From positions 186,001 to 250,000 of the forward strand of contig NZ_JBBCOR010000006.1 in the NCBI RefSeq assembly GCF_037151175.1: a stretch of 64,000 nt of DNA. Reading direction: 5' to 3'. A program made the position numbers and the translations under genes. How positions within the stretch are numbered: the first letter of the stretch is position 1; every line of letters begins with the position of its first letter. The DNA is from Asaia sp003994335 (GTDB lineage Bacteria; Pseudomonadota; Alphaproteobacteria; Acetobacterales; Acetobacteraceae). Below the pieces are notes generated by a model, which was not told the DNA's origin, did no database searches, and worked only from the letters and a program-made list of their open reading frames with translations. Below are positions 42,671 to 51,996 of this stretch, one piece after another.

Positions 42671-43761
42671 GCATGACCGACACTGATCAGGCTCAGCAGC
42701 AAGCTCGTCAGAAAGCCCGCGCAACGCTTGAGCGCCTCTGGGCACCGGGCTGCGCCTTTCTGGGCGCCCCGACCGCCATTCTCGGCGGCGCGATGTCGTG
42801 GGTGAGCGAGCGTAATCTGGTCTCCGCCATTTCGAATGCTGGCGGTTTTGGTGTGATCGCCTGCGGTGCGATGAACCCGGATCGTCTGGCCGAGGAAATT
42901 GCCGCGACCCAGGCCCTGACCGACAAGCCCTTTGGCGTCAATCTGATCACGATGCATCCCGAGCTGGATAAGCTCGTCGATGTTTGCGTCGAGGCCAGGG
43001 TTGGCCATGTGGTTCTGGCCGGTGGCGTGCCCAGCGGCGCGACCATCAAGCAGGTGCGCGACGGTGGCGCGCGGGCAATCGGTTTCGCCCCGGCCCTCGC
43101 GCTCGGCAAGCGCCTGGTCAAGCAGGGGATCGAAGCGCTCGTGATCGAAGGGTCGGAGGCTGGCGGTCATGTCGGTCCGGTGTCCCTCAATGTGCTGGCG
43201 CAGGAGATCCTGCCCCATATCCATGATGTACCGGTTTTCGTGGCGGGCGGTCTGGCCCGTGGCGATGCGGTGCTGGGCTATCTCGAGCAGGGGGCCTCGG
43301 GCGCGCAGCTCGGAACGCTCTTCGCAGCGAGCAGCGAAAGTATCGCTCATGAAGCCTTCAAGAAGGCCTTTGTGCGCGCCTCGGCCCGTGATGCGGTCAC
43401 CTCTAACCAGATCGATGAGCGTTTTCCCGTCATTCCGGTGCGCGGCTTGAGCAACGCGGGAACGCGTCGTTTCATGGCACACCAGGCGGCCACGCTGACG
43501 CGCTTCACCTCCGGCGAACTCACCAAGGAAGAGGCCCAGCTCGAAATCGAGCATTTCTGGGCGGGCGCCCTGCGTCGTGCAGTGATCGAGGGCGACGTGG
43601 AAGAGGGCTCGGTCATGGCGGGTCAGTCGGTAGGTATGGTGAAGGCCGTACGCCCGGTTGCCGAGATCCTGCACGATCTGGTTGAGCAGGCCGTGGACGC
43701 GCTGGTTGCAAGAGAGGCCCGTTGCGGGCATCTTCACCCCACAGAGACCGCAATCGGGTAA
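42667..43761 (+). CDS. Nitronate monooxygenase family flavoprotein
   Basis: A 364-aa FMN TIM-barrel of the 2-nitropropane dioxygenase/NMO family (which includes FabK-like enzymes). Motifs include APTAILGGAMSWVSERNLVSAISNAGGFGVIACG at the N-terminus, VIEGSEAGGHVGP (the phosphate-binding and catalytic His-type region, about 160-172), VFVAGGLARGDAV and GAQLGTLF. The catalytic His of NMO appears in GGHVG. Start overlaps lysC by ATGA, but no metabolic link to aspartate kinase is known. It may detoxify nitronates or reduce an enoyl substrate; family level only. The frame ends shortly before the RodZ-like gene. Confidence 0.85.
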   Translation: MSMTDTDQAQQQARQKARATLERLWAPGCAFLGAPTAILGGAMSWVSERNLVSAISNAGGFGVIACGAMNPDRLAEEIAATQALTDKPFGVNLITMHPELDKLVDVCVEARVGHVVLAGGVPSGATIKQVRDGGARAIGFAPALALGKRLVKQGIEALVIEGSEAGGHVGPVSLNVLAQEILPHIHDVPVFVAGGLARGDAVLGYLEQGASGAQLGTLFAASSESIAHEAFKKAFVRASARDAVTSNQIDERFPVIPVRGLSNAGTRRFMAHQAATLTRFTSGELTKEEAQLEIEHFWAGALRRAVIEGDVEEGSVMAGQSVGMVKAVRPVAEILHDLVEQAVDALVAREARCGHLHPTETAIG

Positions 43762-43763
43762 TC

Positions 43764-45149
43764 ATGCCAGAGAAGACGACAGACCGTATTCCGGGATGGC
43801 AGGGCGGCAATGCCGAGGGTGCACGCGGCCTCGGGGCCGATTTGCGCGCCAGGCGCGATGAGCTCGGCTGGGCGTTGCCAGATGTGGCCAACTGGCTACG
43901 TATCCGCGAGACCTACCTGCGCGCGCTCGAGGAAGGCAATCTGTCTGTTTTTCCGGGAAGCGCCTACGCGTTGGGCTTTCTTCGGAGCTATGCCCACGCC
44001 CTGGGTATGGACCCCGATCAGGCCGTGGCGCGTTTCCGGCAGGATGCCCGTGGCGCGCTGGCGGCCAAGCCCGAGTTGAGTTTTCCTGAGCCCGTCTCCG
44101 AGCGTGGCGTGCCAGTCGGGCTCTGGGTCGGCGCGGGGCTGGCCGTCCTGGTCGGGACCTATATCGGCTATTATCACTTCTTTGGCGCTGATCCCGCCCC
44201 GACCCATCAGATGCCGCCAGTGGCGGAGATCATGCCTGGGGTCACGCAGCATGGCACGACGTCGCCGCAGATTGCGGCGGTCATGCCCGATCGGGGGCTT
44301 GCTCCGTCCCCTCAGCTTGCCCCAGCCCAGACGAATGCCGCGCAGGCGGGAACTGGACAGGGAAACGCGGCCAGTCCGGATAATGCCGGGAATGCCGTTC
44401 AGGGCGCGGCGAATCAGCCCGGTGCCGTGCCGCTTCCAGCCCATGCCATACCGGCTGAGCAGAATGGCCAGCAGAGCGCAGCCTTAACCCCAGCGCCCGC
44501 TACTGTCGCTCCGCCGCTACCGAGCACCGGAATGACTCCCTCGAACGCGACGACGCCCGCTGTCCCGGCACCCGCGGCCGCTGCCACTCCGGATACCGCT
44601 AATCCCGTGGCGACGACTGCAGCGTCACCCGCTGCGAACATGATCGTTCTTCATGCGGGCGCAGATGCCTGGGTGTCGATCCGGGACAAGAATAACGCGA
44701 CCGTTTTCAGTCGGGTGCTGAAATCGGGCGAGACCTGGCAGGGGCCGGAAGAGAACGGCCCCTACCATATGACGCTTGGCAACGCGGGCGGCCTGACACT
44801 GAGTGCCGGCGATGTCACCACGGCCGCACTGGGGCGCGTTGGCGCAGTACGTCGCAATCTGACGGTTACGGCTGACGCGATCCGCTCGGGCCAGTTGGGA
44901 CAGGAGGGCAGCGTTGTCGCGGCCCCGATGCCCGGCAACGTGTCCTCCGGCCCGGCGCAGGGCCTGCCGGGTCAGAGCGCTCTGCCGCAGCACGATGAGA
45001 CGCAGAATGGCGACACCTCACGCGCGACGGGTGCTCCTGCAGCCTTGAAAAAGACGGGTGCCGCACCAAAGGTTACGGCAGCCGAGCATGAGTCCGAGAC
45101 GGACCGGCTCAATCGAAGCCAATTGGAAAAGACGGCGCAACCGCGCTAA
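43764..45149 (+). CDS. RodZ-like helix-turn-helix membrane protein (DUF4115)
   Basis: A 461-aa protein with an N-terminal Cro/RodZ-type helix-turn-helix (about 27-90), including GADLRARRDELGWALPDVANW and YALGFLRSYAHALGMD. One transmembrane segment (VPVGLWVGAGLAVLVGTYIG, about 112-131) follows, then a long Pro/Ala/Thr/Asn-rich periplasmic linker and a DUF4115 beta domain (about 290-380). RodZ links MreB to the membrane and wall synthesis. The very low-complexity linker and lack of Leu/Val repeats make exact orthology uncertain. It starts 2 bp after the NMO stop and leads into ispG. Confidence 0.8.
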   Translation: MPEKTTDRIPGWQGGNAEGARGLGADLRARRDELGWALPDVANWLRIRETYLRALEEGNLSVFPGSAYALGFLRSYAHALGMDPDQAVARFRQDARGALAAKPELSFPEPVSERGVPVGLWVGAGLAVLVGTYIGYYHFFGADPAPTHQMPPVAEIMPGVTQHGTTSPQIAAVMPDRGLAPSPQLAPAQTNAAQAGTGQGNAASPDNAGNAVQGAANQPGAVPLPAHAIPAEQNGQQSAALTPAPATVAPPLPSTGMTPSNATTPAVPAPAAAATPDTANPVATTAASPAANMIVLHAGADAWVSIRDKNNATVFSRVLKSGETWQGPEENGPYHMTLGNAGGLTLSAGDVTTAALGRVGAVRRNLTVTADAIRSGQLGQEGSVVAAPMPGNVSSGPAQGLPGQSALPQHDETQNGDTSRATGAPAALKKTGAAPKVTAAEHESETDRLNRSQLEKTAQPR

Positions 45150-45295
45150 CAAGACGGGCAGAGCGCCCTCGATCAATCGGGATGCTCTGGCCAACATGAC
45201 AATGGACAAGGGGTGGTGACACGGAACGGGGTTCCGGCAGCGCCCCCGGGGTGCACGGCAGGCCTTGCCGCGCCACCCGTTACGGAGACGAGATT

Positions 45296-46450
45296 ATGAG
45301 CGGATATCGCCCCTACCAGTATATCGAACGTCGCAAATCCCGTCAGATTCATGTTGGCAAGGTAGCGGTCGGCGGCGATGCGCCGATTTCGGTCCAGACC
45401 ATGACCAACACGCTCACATCGGATGCCAAGGCGACAATCGAGCAGATCCGCCTGTCGGAGATCGCGGGCGTCGATATCGTGCGCGTTTCCTGTCCGGACG
45501 AGGAAAGCACCGCAGCGCTTGCCGAGATCGTGCGCGAAGTGAATGTGCCGATCGTTGCGGACATCCATTTCCATTACAAGCGGGCTATCGAGGCCGCCAA
45601 GGCCGGCGCGGCCTGCCTGCGTATCAACCCCGGTAATATCGGTAGCGCCGAGCGTGTGCGTGAGGTCGTGAATGCGGCGCGTGACTATGGCTGCTCCATC
45701 CGTATCGGTGTGAATGCCGGGTCACTCGAGAAGCACCTGCTCGAGAAATACGGTGAGCCCAACCCCGATGCGCTGGTCGAGAGCGCTTTGGAACACGCCA
45801 AGATCCTGCAGGATCATGATTTTCACGAATTCAAGATCAGCGTGAAGGCATCGGACGTCTTCATGGCCGTCGCGGCTTATCAGCAGCTCGCCGAAGTATG
45901 CGACCACCCGCTGCATATCGGCATCACCGAAGCCGGGTCGAAGCGTGCCGGTACCGTAAAATCCTCCATCGGTCTGGGCAATCTGCTCTGGGCGGGCGTG
46001 GGCGATACGATGCGCGTCTCGCTTTCCGCCCCTCCGGAAGAGGAAGTTCTGGTTGGATGGGACATTCTCAAATCCCTCGGCCTGCGCCATCGCGGTGTGA
46101 AGATCATTTCCTGCCCGTCCTGTGCGCGCCAGGGCTTCAACGTGGTTGAAACGGTGCAGACCCTGGAAGACCGCCTGCAGCACATCAAGACGCCGCTGAC
46201 GCTTTCCATCATCGGTTGCGTGGTGAATGGCCCGGGCGAGGCCCTTATGACCGATCTGGGTGTGACCGGTGGTGGCGCTGGCCGCCACATGGTCTATTCG
46301 GCCGGCAAGCAGGATCATCGACTGAACGAAGGTCAGGATATGATCGAGCATATCGTCGACCTCGTGGAAGAGCGCGTGGCGAAGATCGAAGCTGAAAAGG
46401 CTGCGCAGGACGAGGCCCAGAAGGCCGAGGCCGCGCTGGCGGGCGTCTGA
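45296..46450 (+). CDS. ispG: 4-hydroxy-3-methylbut-2-en-1-yl diphosphate synthase
   Basis: Iron-sulfur enzyme of the MEP isoprenoid pathway (also called GcpE). The 384-aa protein has the TIM-barrel N-terminus (PISVQTMTNT, VRVSCPDEES) and the [4Fe-4S] cluster Cys residues in CPSCARQ (about C273/C276) and GCVVNGPGE (about C308). The Glu of GPGE is the fourth ligand in known enzymes. ATG 45296 has GGAG 8 nt upstream; an earlier ATG at 45251 adds an unconserved 15 residues. It follows the RodZ-like gene after 146 bp and precedes hisS by 4 bp. Confidence 0.94.
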   Translation: MSGYRPYQYIERRKSRQIHVGKVAVGGDAPISVQTMTNTLTSDAKATIEQIRLSEIAGVDIVRVSCPDEESTAALAEIVREVNVPIVADIHFHYKRAIEAAKAGAACLRINPGNIGSAERVREVVNAARDYGCSIRIGVNAGSLEKHLLEKYGEPNPDALVESALEHAKILQDHDFHEFKISVKASDVFMAVAAYQQLAEVCDHPLHIGITEAGSKRAGTVKSSIGLGNLLWAGVGDTMRVSLSAPPEEEVLVGWDILKSLGLRHRGVKIISCPSCARQGFNVVETVQTLEDRLQHIKTPLTLSIIGCVVNGPGEALMTDLGVTGGGAGRHMVYSAGKQDHRLNEGQDMIEHIVDLVEERVAKIEAEKAAQDEAQKAEAALAGV

Positions 46451-46454
46451 GAAG

Positions 46455-47699
46455 ATGAGCCAGTTGCAGCCGGTTCGCGGCACGCATGACCTGATTGGCG
46501 ATACCGCGCGCCGCCATGCCCATGTGGTGGAGACGGCGCGCGAAGTCACGCGCCGTTATGGCTATGAAGAGTGGTCGACACCGATCTTCGAAGACACGCG
46601 CGTGTTCTCCCGCACGCTGGGCGACACCTCGGACGTCGTCACCAAGGAGATGTACACGTTCGAGGATCGCGGCGGCGATAGTCTTACCCTGCGCCCGGAA
46701 GGAACGGCGGCTATCTGTCGCGCCTTCGTGACCAACGGTCTGACCCAGGCCCTCCCGCAGCGCGTCTTTTATAACGGGCCGATGTTCCGCTACGAGCGCC
46801 CGCAAAAGGGGCGCTTTCGTCAGTTTCATCAGATCGGGGCCGAGTTGCTGGGCGCAACTGATCCTCTGATGGATGCCGAGACCATCGCTATGGCGCATGC
46901 CATCCTCAAGGCGCTGGGTCTGGGCGACGCAGTCACCCTCGAAATCAACACGCTGGGGGATCTCGACAGCCGACAGGCATGGCGTGAGGCTCTGGTGGCG
47001 TATTTCAAGGCGCATGAGGGGGCGCTCTCGGATGAGAGCCGTGCCCGCCTCGAAGCCAACCCGTTGCGAATCCTCGACAGCAAATCGCCGCAGGACCGCG
47101 CGCTTCTGGAAGAAGCGCCGAAATTCGGCGCCTATCTGAACGAGGCATCGCGAATCTTCTGGGACGATCTGCGTCGCAAGCTTGATCTGTTCGGTGTTGG
47201 CTTTGTCGAGAATCCACATATCGTGCGCGGCCTCGATTACTATAGTCATACTGCGTTCGAGTTCGTGACCGACCGCCTTGGGGCTCAGGGCACGGTTCTC
47301 GCCGGGGGCCGCTATGAGGGGCTTGTGGCCCAGATGGGCGGTCCGGCTACGCCAGCGATTGGCTGGGCAGGCGGTATCGAACGTCTCGCACTGCTGATCG
47401 AGTCCGCTCCTGCTCAGCCGCGCCCTGTCGCGATCCTGCCGACGGGTGAGGCGACGTTGGCTGCCGCCATCGCGGCAGCGCAGAGCCTGCGGAATGCGGG
47501 TTTTGCTGCCGAGATCGAGACCCGTTCATCGCTCAAGAAGCGTATGGAGCGCGTCGTCAAATCCGGTGCAGCCCATATGGTGCTTGTGGGTGAGGATGAG
47601 TTGGCCCGTGGCGCCGTGACGGTGCGCGACCTCGGTAAACGCGAGCAGACCGAAATTGCCCTGGACGCTCTGGCGGATCATTTCCTGAAAGCACAGTAA
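46455..47699 (+). CDS. hisS: Histidyl-tRNA synthetase
   Basis: Class II aminoacyl-tRNA synthetase charging tRNA-His. The 414-aa protein has motif 1 around PIFEDTRVFSRTLGDTSD, motif 2 FYNGPMFRYERPQKGRFRQFHQ (about 97-118), the histidine motifs GLDYYSHTAFEF and motif 3 GGIERL, and a C-terminal anticodon-binding domain (about 315-414). All are intact. It starts 4 bp after ispG. It lies directly before prfA, so translation functions cluster here. Confidence 0.95.
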   Translation: MSQLQPVRGTHDLIGDTARRHAHVVETAREVTRRYGYEEWSTPIFEDTRVFSRTLGDTSDVVTKEMYTFEDRGGDSLTLRPEGTAAICRAFVTNGLTQALPQRVFYNGPMFRYERPQKGRFRQFHQIGAELLGATDPLMDAETIAMAHAILKALGLGDAVTLEINTLGDLDSRQAWREALVAYFKAHEGALSDESRARLEANPLRILDSKSPQDRALLEEAPKFGAYLNEASRIFWDDLRRKLDLFGVGFVENPHIVRGLDYYSHTAFEFVTDRLGAQGTVLAGGRYEGLVAQMGGPATPAIGWAGGIERLALLIESAPAQPRPVAILPTGEATLAAAIAAAQSLRNAGFAAEIETRSSLKKRMERVVKSGAAHMVLVGEDELARGAVTVRDLGKREQTEIALDALADHFLKAQ

Positions 47700-47701
47700 C
47701 C

Positions 47702-48766
47702 GTGGCACTGGACGACAGGCTGGAGCGTATTGTCGCCCGGTCGGATGAACTGCAGGCGATGATGTCCAGCGGCGAGATGCAGGGTGAGGATTTCGTGCGG
47801 GCGTCGCGCGAATTTGCCGAACTCGAGCCGGTTGTGTCGTCCATTCTTGCCTATCGTCAGGCGGAGGCGGCGCATAAGGAGGCGCAGACTCTGCTGGACG
47901 ACCCCGAGATGCGGGAGCTTGCACAGGGTGAGATCGAGGTCATCGAGCGCCAGCTCGGTGGTTTGCATCAGCAGGTGCGTCTTGCCTTGCTGCCGCGTGA
48001 CGAGGCGGATGAGCGCAGCGCCATTTTGGAAATCCGTCCCGCTGCGGGCGGAGATGAGGCTGCACTTTTCGCGGCCGAACTCTTCGGCGCCTATAAGCGC
48101 TTCGCCGATCTCCATGGCTGGCGTTTCGAAATCATGGAATATGACGAGAGCGACCTTTCCGGGCTACGGGAAGGCGTCGCCACCGTGTCTGGTCGATCGG
48201 TCTTTGCCCGATTGAAGTATGAGTCGGGGGTGCATCGTGTGCAGCGCGTTCCCGCCACGGAGAGCCAGGGGCGTATCCATACCTCAACAGTGACGGTCGC
48301 CATCATGCCCGAGGCTGAAGAGGTGGATGTAGCGATTGACGAGGGCGATCTGCGTATCGATGTCTATCGCGCTTCAGGTGCCGGCGGGCAGCACGTCAAC
48401 AAGACCGAAAGCGCCGTTCGTATCACCCACATGCCCAGCGGCATTGTGGTGGCGATGCAGGAAGAGAAAAGCCAGCACAAGAACAAGGCGAAAGCCATGA
48501 AGATCCTGCGCGCGCGCCTGTACGAGATGCAACGCGCCCAGGCTCATGCCAGCCGCGCGGCCGACCGTAGATCACAGGTTGGCACCGGCGATCGCTCGGA
48601 GCGGATACGCACTTACAACTTTCCGCAGGGGAGGGTGACGGATCACCGCATCAATCTGACCCTGCACAAGATTGACCGGGTGATGCTGGGCGAATTCGAC
48701 GAGATCATCGATGCACTGACGCAGGAGGAGCAGACAGCCCTGCTTGCAGCAGAAGGGCTGAATTGA
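47702..48766 (+). CDS. prfA: Peptide chain release factor 1
   Basis: Recognises UAA and UAG stop codons and releases the peptide. The 354-aa protein carries the catalytic GGQ (G228-G229-Q230, SGAGGQHVN), and PATESQGR with the PxT-type codon-recognition region upstream. The coiled-coil domain 1 at the N-terminus is present. It starts with GTG 2 bp after hisS. Its substrate modifier PrmC, which methylates the GGQ Gln, is encoded at 49260, separated by an antisense gene. Confidence 0.95.
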   Translation: MALDDRLERIVARSDELQAMMSSGEMQGEDFVRASREFAELEPVVSSILAYRQAEAAHKEAQTLLDDPEMRELAQGEIEVIERQLGGLHQQVRLALLPRDEADERSAILEIRPAAGGDEAALFAAELFGAYKRFADLHGWRFEIMEYDESDLSGLREGVATVSGRSVFARLKYESGVHRVQRVPATESQGRIHTSTVTVAIMPEAEEVDVAIDEGDLRIDVYRASGAGGQHVNKTESAVRITHMPSGIVVAMQEEKSQHKNKAKAMKILRARLYEMQRAQAHASRAADRRSQVGTGDRSERIRTYNFPQGRVTDHRINLTLHKIDRVMLGEFDEIIDALTQEEQTALLAAEGLN

Positions 48767-48786
48767 TCCTTGCTGCGCTGCGTCGA

Positions 48787-49227
48787 TCAACTGACAGGCG
48801 AGGCGCAGATTTCGGCATGTCCGGGATGATGCTTGGCGATTTCCGGGTCATTGGGATCACGCAGAAAGAAATCGGTGAAGCCTTCGTCGCCCAGAGCGAG
48901 GAGGTGATGCCCCTCGGGGTGGTTCAGCGTGCCTTCACTGCTGACCTGATGCGTTTCGGCCCGTCCCTCGGGGTTGATGACCGTAATCTGGCCGCACAGC
49001 GCGTAATGATGGTTGATCCTGCCCAACGGGATCTCGATTGTTTTGGTCAGGCTCGGGGTCTTGTCATCCAGCCGGAATGTCGCCGCCAAAGTTCCGTCGA
49101 TATACAGACGCGACACCTCGGAAATCTCGATGGGCGCCCGGTCATCCGTGACTGTGAAGCTTTCAGCAAGGGCCAGGGCAGGATGCGCGCCGAACAGCCC
49201 GGCGAGCAGGAAGACGATCTTTCTCAT
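48787..49227 (-). CDS. Small secreted protein of unknown function
   Basis: A 146-aa protein with a signal peptide (MRKIVFLLAGLFGAHPALALA). The mature domain is beta-rich with IEISEVSRLYIDGTLAATFRL, then INHHYALCGQITVIN and LALGDEGFTDFFLRDPNDP. Cysteines in ALCGQI and EICASPVS could form a disulfide. I know no function and no confident family. It lies antisense between prfA (20 bp after its stop) and prmC, which are usually adjacent, so it looks inserted. The start ATG is at 49227; the frame continues to 49269, overlapping prmC. Confidence 0.7.
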   Translation of the reverse strand: MRKIVFLLAGLFGAHPALALAESFTVTDDRAPIEISEVSRLYIDGTLAATFRLDDKTPSLTKTIEIPLGRINHHYALCGQITVINPEGRAETHQVSSEGTLNHPEGHHLLALGDEGFTDFFLRDPNDPEIAKHHPGHAEICASPVS

Positions 49228-49259
49228 GGCTGTTTTATAGGCCGATTCAGGAGAAACAG

Positions 49260-50141
49260 GTGAGCGCAAATCCAGTCTCGCTCAAACAAGTGCTCGACGA
49301 CATGGCGCGGGCGCTCACTCAGGCCGGAATCGAGTCCGCCAGGATGGAAGCGCGTCGTCTGGCCTGCTGGGCGCTCGGTTGCGATGCAGCGGGACTTCTG
49401 ACGCGTGATACCATTCCGGAGGACGCTCGAGGGCGGCTCGTTTCCGCTGTGACACGGCGTTGCCGGCGGGAGCCCATGGCCATGATCGAGGGAGAGACGG
49501 GGTTCTGGAGCCTGACGCTGGGTGTTTCTGAAGCAACGCTCATCCCGCGTGGGGATAGCGAGGCCCTTATCGAGGCTCTGCTCGCTCTGCGACCGAACCG
49601 GGGGGCTGTCAGGACGATACTCGATCTTGGCACGGGAACCGGATGTCTGTTGCTGGCTGCCTTGAGCGAATATCCGGAGGCTTTTGGCGTGGGCATCGAT
49701 CTCGCGCCTGAGGCAGCATGTCTCGCTTCGCGTAATGCCGCGCGCAACAGGCTCGAGACGCGCAGTGTGTTTCTTGCAGGAAGCTGGTTTGCCGCTCTGA
49801 AGGGGCAATTTGATCTCATTCTGAGCAACCCGCCCTACATCCCGGTTGGCGAGATCGCCGGACTGATGCCGGAGGTACGGGATTATGAGCCAACTCGCGC
49901 TCTGGCCGGAGGGAATGATGGTCTGGACGCCTATCGCGCAATTCTGACTGAGGCATCTGACTATCTGTCTCCGCGCGGTTTGGTGATCTTCGAGATTGGC
50001 CAGGGGCAGGAGAGGGATGTCACGAGGATCGCACAGGAGAAGGGGCTGAAGCTGTGTGAGGCCCGCTCTGATCTTGGCGGCGTTATCAGGGCCTTATGCT
50101 TCGAGAGGAAGGACAGCACTCTGAGTCCGGGTCACGAATAA
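49260..50141 (+). CDS. prmC: Release factor glutamine methyltransferase PrmC
   Basis: SAM-dependent enzyme that methylates the GGQ glutamine of RF1 and RF2. The 293-aa protein has the N-terminal helical domain, the SAM motif DLGTGTGCLLLAAL (about 122-135) and the NPPY catalytic loop (190-193, SNPPYIPVGE). Uses a GTG start with AGGAGAAA 4-11 nt upstream. It is the partner of prfA two genes upstream. It does not overlap prfA, which is the usual arrangement, because of the intervening antisense gene. Confidence 0.94.
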   Translation: MSANPVSLKQVLDDMARALTQAGIESARMEARRLACWALGCDAAGLLTRDTIPEDARGRLVSAVTRRCRREPMAMIEGETGFWSLTLGVSEATLIPRGDSEALIEALLALRPNRGAVRTILDLGTGTGCLLLAALSEYPEAFGVGIDLAPEAACLASRNAARNRLETRSVFLAGSWFAALKGQFDLILSNPPYIPVGEIAGLMPEVRDYEPTRALAGGNDGLDAYRAILTEASDYLSPRGLVIFEIGQGQERDVTRIAQEKGLKLCEARSDLGGVIRALCFERKDSTLSPGHE

Positions 50142-50394
50142 TGATTGGCAGGTCGCGCCAAACTTGCTAGTTTCCTTTGATCGGTCCGTCGCGGTCACTG
50201 GTGCATGCACCGACAAGACGAACTGTTTTCCGCAATCGTGCAGTGATCAGTATGATCAGGCTGAGCGGATTTATGGCCTGATCATGTCATCCGGCCAGCT
50301 AGAGACAAACCAAGGGTCATTCATTCCCTGCAATCGCGCCGCATCCCGCTGCAAGCGGGTCGGGATTGCGAATACGAAAGTGCTACGCGGATCC

Positions 50395-50799
50395 ATGAAC
50401 ATGAAACGTATGAGAAGCCGTCACCATCGTCCGAGCGGTGGCGGGTCGCGTCATTCGAATGGCCAGACGCCCCTGAACCGCAACCACGTGTTCGACAGCA
50501 ACGGTCCGGATATGCGCGTGCGTGGCACGGCCCAGCAGCTTTTCGAGAAGTATCTGCAGCTTGGTCGTGACGCGACCGGGACGGGTGATCGCATCCTGGC
50601 TGAAGCCTATTTTCAGCACGCCGAGCATTATTTCCGCATTCTCAACGCCATGACCCAGGCCGCTCAGCAGAGCCAGATGGAGCGCCAGGAGCGTCATCAG
50701 CAACGTGCACGCGCGCAGCATGATCAGGACGACCGACGCCAGGATGAGGGTGCGGCCGAAAATGAGAGCGAGGAAGCTGTTGAGGAAACTGCTGAATAA
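50395..50799 (+). CDS. DUF4167 family protein
   Basis: A 134-aa protein of an alphaproteobacterial family usually found after prmC. The conserved core is RNHVFDSNGPDMRVRGTAQQ followed by FEKYLQLGRDA and YFQHAEHYFRILNAMTQAA (about 28-90). The N-terminus is Arg/His-rich and the tail is highly charged and disordered (QDDRRQDEGAAENESEEAVEE). Basic and acidic termini suggest RNA or ribosome contact; function is unknown. ATG 50395 (or 50401) has a weak ribosome-binding site. A 253-bp upstream region separates it from prmC and may hold its own promoter. Confidence 0.85.
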   Translation: MNMKRMRSRHHRPSGGGSRHSNGQTPLNRNHVFDSNGPDMRVRGTAQQLFEKYLQLGRDATGTGDRILAEAYFQHAEHYFRILNAMTQAAQQSQMERQERHQQRARAQHDQDDRRQDEGAAENESEEAVEETAE

Positions 50800-50815
50800 G
50801 GCGGTTTCCGAGCCT

Positions 50816-51679
50816 CTAGAATTGTGTCTTGAAGCGCTCCGGCACGGCCCATAGCCTGTCGCCGGACAATCCAAGATCGATAGGATACGGGTCGTGTGCC
50901 CGTTCCTTGCCTTCGCGGATGAGCCGCTCACGCCAGGGCCTGAGGGCGGGGTCTTCCTCACCGAGGGTAGCGGGCTGGAACGGAAGCCCGGCCATGTTTC
51001 CGAGCATTTCTCGCCAGGGCTCATCAAGCATACGCTGATGCGCGCCCGCATCCTCGCTGCACCAGGGTTGCGTCCGTGTGCGCGCGAGGCGTTTCAGCCC
51101 TTCATCGACATCGCAATAGCGCAGGTGGAACAGCATCAGCGCGGGGTTAGGGTTTGGCAGGTCCTCACGGATACTATGAAAGCCCGGCGACCATGTGACG
51201 GGTTCCCTGATCAGGCACGGCTTGCACATGGCCGCGGAGAAGCGCAGAGCGCTGCGCTGTGCAAGAATGGGCGCGCTGAAATCAAGCGCCGGCTCTACCG
51301 TGACGCGATGCAGCAGATCGAAGCCAGTCGCGGTCAGGCAGGGCGCCGGGCGCGCCTGACTAAGCTCGGTAAGAGAGCCATATAGGGCGGGGTCGGCGAC
51401 GAGGATCTCATCGACGTCGCAGTAAATGACGGCCTCATACCACTCCAGCAGACTGGCGCAGAACAGACCGATCATCCGGGTGCGCCGTGCATCGTCCTGG
51501 GGGGAACGCGGAAGGCGCAGGACGTTGCAGGGGAGGGCGCTGGTCGAGCCGTCATCCGAACCATGATCGATGACATGACACGCCGCCATCCCCACCTGGG
51601 ACGCATAATGGCGCAGCCAGACCGGCAGAAACACGGGCTCGTTATAGACCATTGTGACCACGGCGAAGGGCGCTCTCAT
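50816..51679 (-). CDS. Glycosyltransferase family 2-like protein
   Basis: A 287-aa protein with a GT-A fold opening FAVVTMVYNEPVFLPVWLRHY and the metal motif YCDVDEIL (Asp88/Asp90). It resembles the family of 'glycosyltransferase family 92/2' proteins found in alphaproteobacteria, with MLFHLRYCDVDEGLKRL near the C-terminal third. Donor and acceptor are unknown. No transmembrane segment is visible, so it is probably peripheral to the membrane. It is convergent with DUF4167 and stands alone, not in a polysaccharide cluster. The upstream neighbour is tRNA-Met. Confidence 0.78.
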   Translation of the reverse strand: MRAPFAVVTMVYNEPVFLPVWLRHYASQVGMAACHVIDHGSDDGSTSALPCNVLRLPRSPQDDARRTRMIGLFCASLLEWYEAVIYCDVDEILVADPALYGSLTELSQARPAPCLTATGFDLLHRVTVEPALDFSAPILAQRSALRFSAAMCKPCLIREPVTWSPGFHSIREDLPNPNPALMLFHLRYCDVDEGLKRLARTRTQPWCSEDAGAHQRMLDEPWREMLGNMAGLPFQPATLGEEDPALRPWRERLIREGKERAHDPYPIDLGLSGDRLWAVPERFKTQF

Positions 51680-51733
51680 GAGCGATGTCTACGCAGCGAA
51701 ACGGTTTATGTCTATGTGGGAATACCGGTCGGA

Positions 51734-51808
51734 TGGTAGCGGCGGACGGATTTGAACCGCCGACCAAGGGATTATGATTCCCCTGCTCTACCGCTGAGCT
51801 ACGCCGCC
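51734..51808 (-). tRNA. tRNA-Met (anticodon CAT, elongator-like)
   Basis: A 75-nt tRNA with acceptor GGCGGCG pairing the CGCCGCT 3' side (one G-U at the end), encoded CCA, D-arm GCTCAGCGGTAGAGC and T-arm with GGTTCAAATCC. Loop ATCATAA gives anticodon CAT. The sequence resembles elongator tRNA-Met of alphaproteobacteria; a lysidine-modified tRNA-Ile (CAT) is the alternative. Confidence 0.9.
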
Positions 51809-51996
51809 ATCGCGACCGGTGGGCGTGGAATTAAAAGGGTTGGGACGATGTGTCAACACTCCCCTGCGAGGTTTTTTGGTGCTTCGTGTTTTTACGCAGT
51901 CCATACTCTGTGGCATTGTATCCCAAGGGGTTATCCCATGATGCCCGGGCATGAGCCCGGTACGACCCATCCCTCCCAAGGATCCGGATCTCCAGT

